Source: an uncultured Clostridium sp. (GTDB lineage Bacteria; Bacillota; Clostridia; TANB77; CAG-508). From it: 20,527 nt of DNA. Each line of letters opens with the position of its first letter. Position 1 is the first letter of the stretch. The notes under the pieces were generated by a model that searched no databases, was not told where the DNA came from, and was given only the letters and a program-made list of their open reading frames with translations. Location of the stretch: contig USEI01000025.1 of NCBI GenBank assembly GCA_900553685.1, positions 1-20,527 of the forward strand, given 5' to 3'. Both the position numbers and the translations under genes were made by a program. This document shows, piece after piece, positions 16,292 to 20,527 of this stretch.

Positions 16292-17241
16292 ATGATAAAT
16301 ATATATAACACAGATCCACTAATAAATGAATTTAAAGAAGTACACGAATATAAAAAGGGATGTTGGATAAATATGGTAAATCCTACTCCAGAAGAAATAA
16401 GAGAAGTGTGTCAAAATATAAATATACAAGATCAGTTTATAAAATATGCATTAGATTTTGAAGAGAAAGCTAGAATTGATATAGAAGAAGATGATAATAC
16501 AATACTATTTGTCGTAGATGTGCCAATTATTGAAAGAACAGATAATTCAGAGGTTTTTACAACAATGCCTTTAGGAATGATTTTTGTAAGAGATGACTTT
16601 TTTATTACAGTTTCACTTAGAAAAAATAGAATTATCGAAGATTTTGAAAAAGGCAAAATAAAAAATTTTCAAACTTATAAAAAGTCTAGATTTCTTTTCC
16701 AAATTTTATTTTGTAATTCTTCATATTATTTAACTTATCTAAAACAAATAAATAAAGAAACAGAAATAGCAGAACACATTTTGAAAAATTCAATGAAAAA
16801 TAGAGAACTTTTAAAAATGCTTAACTTAGAAAAAAGTTTAGTGTATTTTGCAACATCACTTAAATCAAATGAAATAGTAATGGAAAAACTCTAAAAGGAA
16901 AAATAATAAAATTATATGATGAAGATGAAGATATTCTAGAAGATGCAATTACTGAAAATAGACAGGCAATAGAAAAGGCCCAAATTTATAATAACATTTT
17001 AAATGGTACAATGGATGCTTATGCTTCAATTATTTCTAATAACTTAAATGGTGTAATGAAAACATTAACATCAATTACAATTATCTTAGCTGTACCTACA
17101 ATGATTTCAAGTTTTTGGGGAATGAATGTGAATTTACCTTTTCAGAATAATCAATATGGGTTTATTATAATGATTTTAATTGCTATAATTACAACGGCTA
17201 TTGTAACACTTTGGCTTAATAAAAGAGATATGTTAAAATAA
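16292..17241 (+). pseudogene. corA: CorA-type magnesium/cobalt transporter, one frameshift
   Basis: Pentameric Mg2+/Co2+ channel of the inner membrane. The first frame (16292-16894) covers the N-terminal cytoplasmic domain and the start of the long stalk helix; it stops after NEIVMEKL. The missing part continues in the -1 frame from about 16891 (LKGKIIKLYDEDEDILEDA) through NILNGTMDAYASIISNNLNG into two membrane helices with the signature GMN (in FWGMNVNLPF) and a final positively charged KRDMLK. Adding one base at or next to the five-A run at 16884-16888 gives 316 residues, the normal CorA length, with all motifs intact. Either the gene is recently broken or the base is missing from the assembly. 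The ATG follows AGGAG. It ends the ispH-headed unit, before a palindromic hairpin. Confidence 0.88.
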
Positions 17242-17244
17242 ATA

Positions 17245-17270
17245 TTAATTCCAAGTATACTTGGAGTTAA
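17245..17270 (+). terminator. Probable terminator after corA
   Basis: An 11-bp stem (TTAATTCCAAG with CTTGGAGTTAA, one G-U pair) around a TATA loop; the centre CCAAGTATACTTGG is a perfect palindrome. The tail TTATGTTTCTTT is only moderately T-rich, so termination strength is uncertain. It could also be a binding site. Confidence 0.55.
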
Positions 17271-17304
17271 TTATGTTTCTTTACATTGAAATGTTTACAT
17301 AAAC

Positions 17305-17333
17305 TTGAAATATATTCTAATATATGCTATAAT
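17305..17333 (+). promoter_or_regulatory. Promoter of the hflK-hflC pair
   Basis: TTGAAA (17305-17310), 17 bases, then TATAAT (17328-17333), preceded by TG in an extended -10 (TGCTATAAT). The start would fall near 17340, leaving a leader of about 113 bases before the hflK ATG. Confidence 0.75.
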
Positions 17334-17340
17334 TTTCTTC

Positions 17341-17358
17341 GAGTGCACTATGCAACTC
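17341..17358 (+). promoter_or_regulatory. Hairpin at the 5' end of the hflKC leader
   Basis: GAGTGCA-CTA-TGCAACTC can fold with a seven-bp stem and a one-base bulge. It lies at or next to the predicted transcription start, so it is either a 5' stabilising hairpin or an operator. The rest of the leader up to 17453 shows no known riboswitch. Confidence 0.4.
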
Positions 17359-17453
17359 ATAAAGTAAAGGATAGTTATAGCACATTGAAAAACAAATATG
17401 TAGTTTCAAAATTGTAACAAGAGGTAGGGTTCAAGAGTAGAAGGGAGAAGCAG

Positions 17454-18536
17454 ATGTTATTAGTAACTATTTTGGTTTCACTATTAATTGTTATGATTGC
17501 GTTTTTTGCTGTAGTCAAGAGCAATGTTTTGGCGCAAAAACGGGAATTGGAAAAGGCTAAGGAAGATTATACTGGATTTGGTGGCCATTATAATGACTCT
17601 TATGAAACAGGCCAGTTTATCTTAAAAATTAAGCCATGGATCTTCCTTGGATATGCTGTACTTGTAATTGTTATAGGTTTATTTACTGCGGTTTATAGCA
17701 CAACTGAAAAGGAAATCGGCTTTACCAGTGTTTTTGGTCATAATGAACTTATTTCCACGGCAGGTATTCATTTCAAAACACCGTTTGTTAGTTCAAAGCA
17801 TATTTTTGATGCAACAACACAGGGCATGGCAATTGGTTATACTGAAGAAACAGATGAAAGCGTAACAGAAGATAGCTTGATGATTACAAGTGATTTCAAC
17901 TTCATTAATATTGACTTTTATCTGGAATATCGTATTGTAGATCCTATTCAGTACTATTATTGTACGGATAATCCTGAAGGAATCTTGGAAAATATTGCAC
18001 AGAGTGCAATAAGAAATACAGTAGGACGTTATAGTGTTGACGAAGTCATGACAACTGGTAAAGGCCAGATTGAAATTGATGTCTTAAATGACATTGATAC
18101 TGAACTTGCCAAATGTGAGACTGGTCTTGACGTTCTTAATGTAACAATTCAAGATTCTGAACCACCTACTGAGGAAGTTGCCAAAGCTTTCAAAGATGTA
18201 GAGGATGCGAAACAGAATGCCGATACAGCAGTAAATGAGGCAAATGCGTATACAAATACGCAAATTCCTGCTGCTGAAGCAAAAGCAAAAAAGATCGAGC
18301 AGGATGCTGAAGCATCTAAAACAGTTAGGATTAATGAGGCTAAAGAAGAAGTCGCTTCTTTTGAAGCACTTTTTTCTGAGTATAGTTTAAATCCTGAATC
18401 TGTTAAAAATCGTATGTATCTTGAGGCACTTTCAGAAGTATTGCCTAACATGGAGATAGTTATTTCTAAAGATGGAAAGGTAATCTATGTTGACAGTAAT
18501 TCAGAAGTAACTCAGAAATCTGAAGAAAGCAAGTAG
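17454..18536 (+). CDS. SPFH/Band 7 protein, HflK-like
   Basis: A 360-residue membrane protein of the stomatin/prohibitin/flotillin/HflKC superfamily, which forms ring-shaped cages in the membrane and in E. coli surrounds and modulates the FtsH protease. Two hydrophobic helices are predicted at the N-terminus (2-21 and 62-81), joined by a charged, Gly/Tyr-rich linker. The SPFH domain covers about 82-240 (GFTSVFGHNELI, AGIHFKTPF, INIDFYLEYRIVDP, then RNTVGRYSVDEV), followed by an Ala/Glu/Lys-rich coiled coil (240-305). The ATG follows AAGGGAG. Codon use (CTG, GGC, GCC, AAG) and about 40% GC differ sharply from the neighbours, suggesting lateral acquisition. The 13-base gap to the HflC-like gene indicates a two-gene operon. 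Assignment as HflK rather than another SPFH protein rests on the pairing and order. Confidence 0.82.
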   Translation: MLLVTILVSLLIVMIAFFAVVKSNVLAQKRELEKAKEDYTGFGGHYNDSYETGQFILKIKPWIFLGYAVLVIVIGLFTAVYSTTEKEIGFTSVFGHNELISTAGIHFKTPFVSSKHIFDATTQGMAIGYTEETDESVTEDSLMITSDFNFINIDFYLEYRIVDPIQYYYCTDNPEGILENIAQSAIRNTVGRYSVDEVMTTGKGQIEIDVLNDIDTELAKCETGLDVLNVTIQDSEPPTEEVAKAFKDVEDAKQNADTAVNEANAYTNTQIPAAEAKAKKIEQDAEASKTVRINEAKEEVASFEALFSEYSLNPESVKNRMYLEALSEVLPNMEIVISKDGKVIYVDSNSEVTQKSEESK

Positions 18537-18549
18537 GAGGTAAGACAAA

Positions 18550-19425
18550 ATGAAGAAAAACGTTGCAATTATTGCTACAAGTATTGTAGCAGTTTTACTG
18601 GTAGTTTTTTTAGGTCTTGTTAGTTTTCATCACAATAAAAAAGACCAGGAGGTTTTAATTCTCCAGTTTGGTAAAGTGGTGGACGTGAAAGAAGACCCAG
18701 GTGTTTATCTGACCATACCTTTTGTGCAGAGTACAAAAGAAATTTTTGTTGGCGAGCGGCTGTATGATCTTCCTTCAACAGAGGTGATAACAGCTGATAA
18801 AAAAACAATGATTTCTAATTGCTATGTCATTTGGAGAATTGATGATGCTCAAAAGTATAATCAAACTTTGAGTTCTGAAGCAGTAGCACAGTCGCGTATT
18901 AACACTGCAACTTATAATGCAATGAAAAACTATATCTCATCTACTAATCAGGAAGATGTGATTGGCGGCAAAGATGGTAGTCTTGGTTCCAATATCTTGA
19001 AAAAGATTACAAGTCTTTCTCAATACGGAATAGAGATAACCCAAATGGAAATTAAGGTACTAGACCTGCCGAATGATAATAAAGAAGCAGTATATAGTAG
19101 AATGATTTCCGAGAGAAATGCGATTGCAGCAGAGTATAAAGCTGAAGGTGATAAAGAGGCCAACACCATTAAGACTCAGGCTGATGCTGATGTAAAAAAG
19201 ATTGTTTCTGATGCTGAAGTTAAAGCAGCAGACGTAATTGCAGATGGCGAAAAGCAGTATTATAGTATATTGGCCGATAGCTATGGCAAATCTGCTGAAA
19301 GACGTGAGTTCTATAATTTTATGATAGAGCTCGAGGCTATGAAGGAGTCTTTGAAAAACGGAGGCACAGTTGTTATTGATGAAAACTCACCACTGTATGA
19401 TATTTTGAATAACACAGCTGGTTGA
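18550..19425 (+). CDS. SPFH/Band 7 protein, HflC-like
   Basis: A 291-residue partner of the preceding protein, with one N-terminal membrane helix (residues 4-25) preceded by two lysines, then an SPFH domain starting VLILQFGKVVDVKEDPGVYL (residues 35-54) and including IPFVQSTKEIF, the R-YDLPSTEVITADKKT segment and VIWRIDDAQKY. A long Ala/Lys/Glu-rich helix follows (about 190-245, ERNAIAAEYKAEGDKEAN), with EAEGDKEA-like repeats that are standard in HflC. The QFGKVV and LDLP segments are close to HflC. GGAGG overlaps the hflK stop codon, so translation is probably coupled. It shares the higher GC content of hflK and is followed by a strong terminator, so the two form a closed unit. Confidence 0.85.
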   Translation: MKKNVAIIATSIVAVLLVVFLGLVSFHHNKKDQEVLILQFGKVVDVKEDPGVYLTIPFVQSTKEIFVGERLYDLPSTEVITADKKTMISNCYVIWRIDDAQKYNQTLSSEAVAQSRINTATYNAMKNYISSTNQEDVIGGKDGSLGSNILKKITSLSQYGIEITQMEIKVLDLPNDNKEAVYSRMISERNAIAAEYKAEGDKEANTIKTQADADVKKIVSDAEVKAADVIADGEKQYYSILADSYGKSAERREFYNFMIELEAMKESLKNGGTVVIDENSPLYDILNNTAG

Positions 19426-19468
19426 GCGTAATTTTGAAACAACATATTTGTAATAACTAAATCCTTTC

Positions 19469-19512
19469 ACCCTTGGATAAATGATGAAAATCATGTCCGA
19501 GGGTTTTTTATT
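19469..19512 (+). terminator. Rho-independent terminator after hflC
   Basis: A two-tier stem: ACCCTTGGA with TCCGAGGGT (one G-U pair) and an inner ATGAT-GAAA-ATCAT hairpin, followed by TTTTTT. It is more GC-rich than the other terminators in the window, in keeping with the foreign composition of the genes before it. Confidence 0.9.
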
Positions 19513-19572
19513 TCATAAAAAATATTTTAATGAATAATCTTTTATAAAGACACTTAAATTAAGGAGGAATTT

Positions 19573-20355
19573 ATGAAAGATAAAATTATTAGATATAGTT
19601 TTTTAATTGTTTTATTATCATTATGTATTATGCAATTTACAATATATTCTCAAGCAACTGAATTAAGTAATGAATTATTAGCATGGGGATTTAGAAGAGA
19701 ACCTGAACATAAGCAATCAACTTTAGATACAGCAAGTGAGAAAGTTATTAGGAAATTTGAAGGAATATCCATGGGAAATAAAGATAGTAACAAAGTATAT
19801 TTAACTTTTGATTGTGGATATGAAGCAGGTTATACAGAAGCAATCTTAGACGTTTTAGAAGAAAATAATGTAAAAGCAACTTTTTTTATTACAGCGCATT
19901 ATTTGAATACTGCAAGTGATATTGTAAAAAGAATGATTGAAGATGGTCATATTGTTGGAAATCATACAGTGAATCATAAATGTTTACCAAATTTGAGAGA
20001 TGAAGAAATTAAAGATGAAGTCATGAAATTACATAATGCCGTATATGAAAAATTTGGATATGAAATGAAATATTTTAGACCACCAAAGGGAGAATTTAGT
20101 GAAAGAGTAATAAGCAAAGTTAAGGAATTAGGTTATACGACTGTTATGTGGTCATCTGCTTATGATGATTGGGATAAAAATAAACAAGGTAGAACAGAAT
20201 ATGGAAAAAAGAAAATTTTAGATAATATGCATAATGGCTGTGTGCTTTTATTACATTCTACATCAGAAGATAATAGTAAAATTTTAAATGAAGTTATAAA
20301 AGAAGTAAAAAATATGGGATATGAATTTAAAAATATAGATGAATTTGAAAGATAA
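19573..20355 (+). CDS. pdaA: PdaA-type polysaccharide deacetylase (delta-lactam-biosynthetic de-N-acetylase)
   Basis: Secreted or membrane-anchored carbohydrate esterase family 4 enzyme. In B. subtilis PdaA removes the N-acetyl group from MurNAc to allow muramic-delta-lactam formation in the spore cortex. The 260 residues begin with a signal sequence (5-28), then LLAWGFRREP, which resembles the WGFK-like start of mature PdaA. NodB motifs: YLTFDCGYE (76-84, catalytic Asp80), HIVGNHTVNH (126-135, metal ligands His131 and His135), FRPPKGEFSE (168-177), WSSAYDDWD (193-201) and LLLHST (225-230, catalytic His228). The order and wording follow PdaA rather than PgdA or CDA1. In motif 1 a Cys replaces the usual Asn or Ala. 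The gene implies, but does not prove, a spore-forming host. The ATG follows AAGGAGG. It stands alone, with terminators on both sides, and its base composition matches the rest of the genome. Confidence 0.9.
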   Translation: MKDKIIRYSFLIVLLSLCIMQFTIYSQATELSNELLAWGFRREPEHKQSTLDTASEKVIRKFEGISMGNKDSNKVYLTFDCGYEAGYTEAILDVLEENNVKATFFITAHYLNTASDIVKRMIEDGHIVGNHTVNHKCLPNLRDEEIKDEVMKLHNAVYEKFGYEMKYFRPPKGEFSERVISKVKELGYTTVMWSSAYDDWDKNKQGRTEYGKKKILDNMHNGCVLLLHSTSEDNSKILNEVIKEVKNMGYEFKNIDEFER

Positions 20356-20359
20356 GAAT

Positions 20360-20436
20360 AAAAAGTCGAGTAGCTTGTGTCAGAAATTAAAAAATATTTA
20401 GTTTTAGATTAATACATTGTCTACTTGACTTTTTTA
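20360..20436 (+). terminator. Terminator with a long loop after pdaA
   Basis: AAAAAGTCGAGTAG (20360-20373) pairs with CTACTTGACTTTTT (20421-20434, one G-U pair), enclosing 47 AT-rich bases. It ends in a T run, and begins five bases after the pdaA stop. The large loop is unusual for a simple terminator. The last 90 bases of the window (20437-20527) show no gene or clear signal. Confidence 0.7.
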
Positions 20437-20527
20437 CAACAATAAATTTTAGTTATATTAAAAATTATTTTAATATATAGGTTTAAAATAGATATGTCAC
20501 ATGTAAAATGAAAAAAATATTGAAAGA

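Noticed and set aside
18149..18808. Minus-strand open frames inside hflK and hflC
   Set aside because: They mirror the Ala/Glu/Lys-rich coiled-coil and SPFH codons of strongly supported + strand genes, and lack ribosome binding sites.
1..20527. CRISPR array, tRNA or rRNA genes, integrase or transposase
   Set aside because: No regularly spaced repeats, no tRNA-like TTCGA/CCA pattern in intergenic regions, and no recombinase ORF on either strand.

Overview
The window comes from a very AT-rich, low-GC Gram-positive bacterium (Bacillota, probably a Clostridia-like gut lineage). The evidence is strong AGGAGG-type ribosome binding sites, standard-code AT-biased codons, an LtaS-type lipoteichoic acid synthase, a glmS ribozyme, a DUF2508 protein and a PdaA-type spore-cortex deacetylase. 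Most genes are housekeeping genes on the + strand; glmS is the only convincing gene on the - strand. I see no tRNA, rRNA, CRISPR array, phage or transposase gene.

Layout. (1) 63-4192: serS, an LtaS-like gene broken by two poly-A indels, the GTPase gene ysxC and a DUF2508 gene, closed by a terminator. (2) 4333-6423: a membrane-anchored XRE-type regulator and a membrane-anchored ComEC-like metallo-beta-lactamase-fold protein. (3) 6510-8792 (-): glmS with promoter, self-cleaving glmS ribozyme, an extra leader hairpin and terminator. (4) 8815-11225: a divergent promoter, a small unknown protein, a 506-residue HEIFH metallopeptidase-like protein and hpt. (5) 11267-11449: a 183-bp nearly palindromic element with perfect 28-bp inverted ends. 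(6) 11503-13348: uvrC and a terminator. (7) 13356-17270: a 34-residue membrane peptide, ispH, a small frameshifted ORF, an RlmI-like methyltransferase, an RluA-type pseudouridine synthase and a frameshifted corA. (8) 17305-19510: an hflK-hflC pair whose base composition (about 40% GC in the lines I counted by hand, against 17-18% in lines counted elsewhere) marks it as probably acquired. (9) 19573-20435: pdaA and a long-loop terminator.

How the genes relate. Much of the content concerns the envelope: GlmS makes the amino-sugar precursor of peptidoglycan and teichoic acids, the LtaS-like protein would polymerise a glycerol-phosphate polymer, IspH makes isoprenoid precursors including the undecaprenyl carrier, and PdaA remodels peptidoglycan. 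SerS, YsxC, RluA and the RlmI-like enzyme serve translation and ribosome maturation. UvrC and Hpt serve DNA repair and purine salvage.

The most notable observations are four independent single-base frameshifts in three genes, each explicable by an indel in a short A run; the 183-bp palindromic element; the compositionally foreign hflKC islet with its own promoter and terminator; and the layered glmS leader. I find no convincing wholly new multi-gene system. The least explained block is the small-protein/metallopeptidase pair at 8886-10687.
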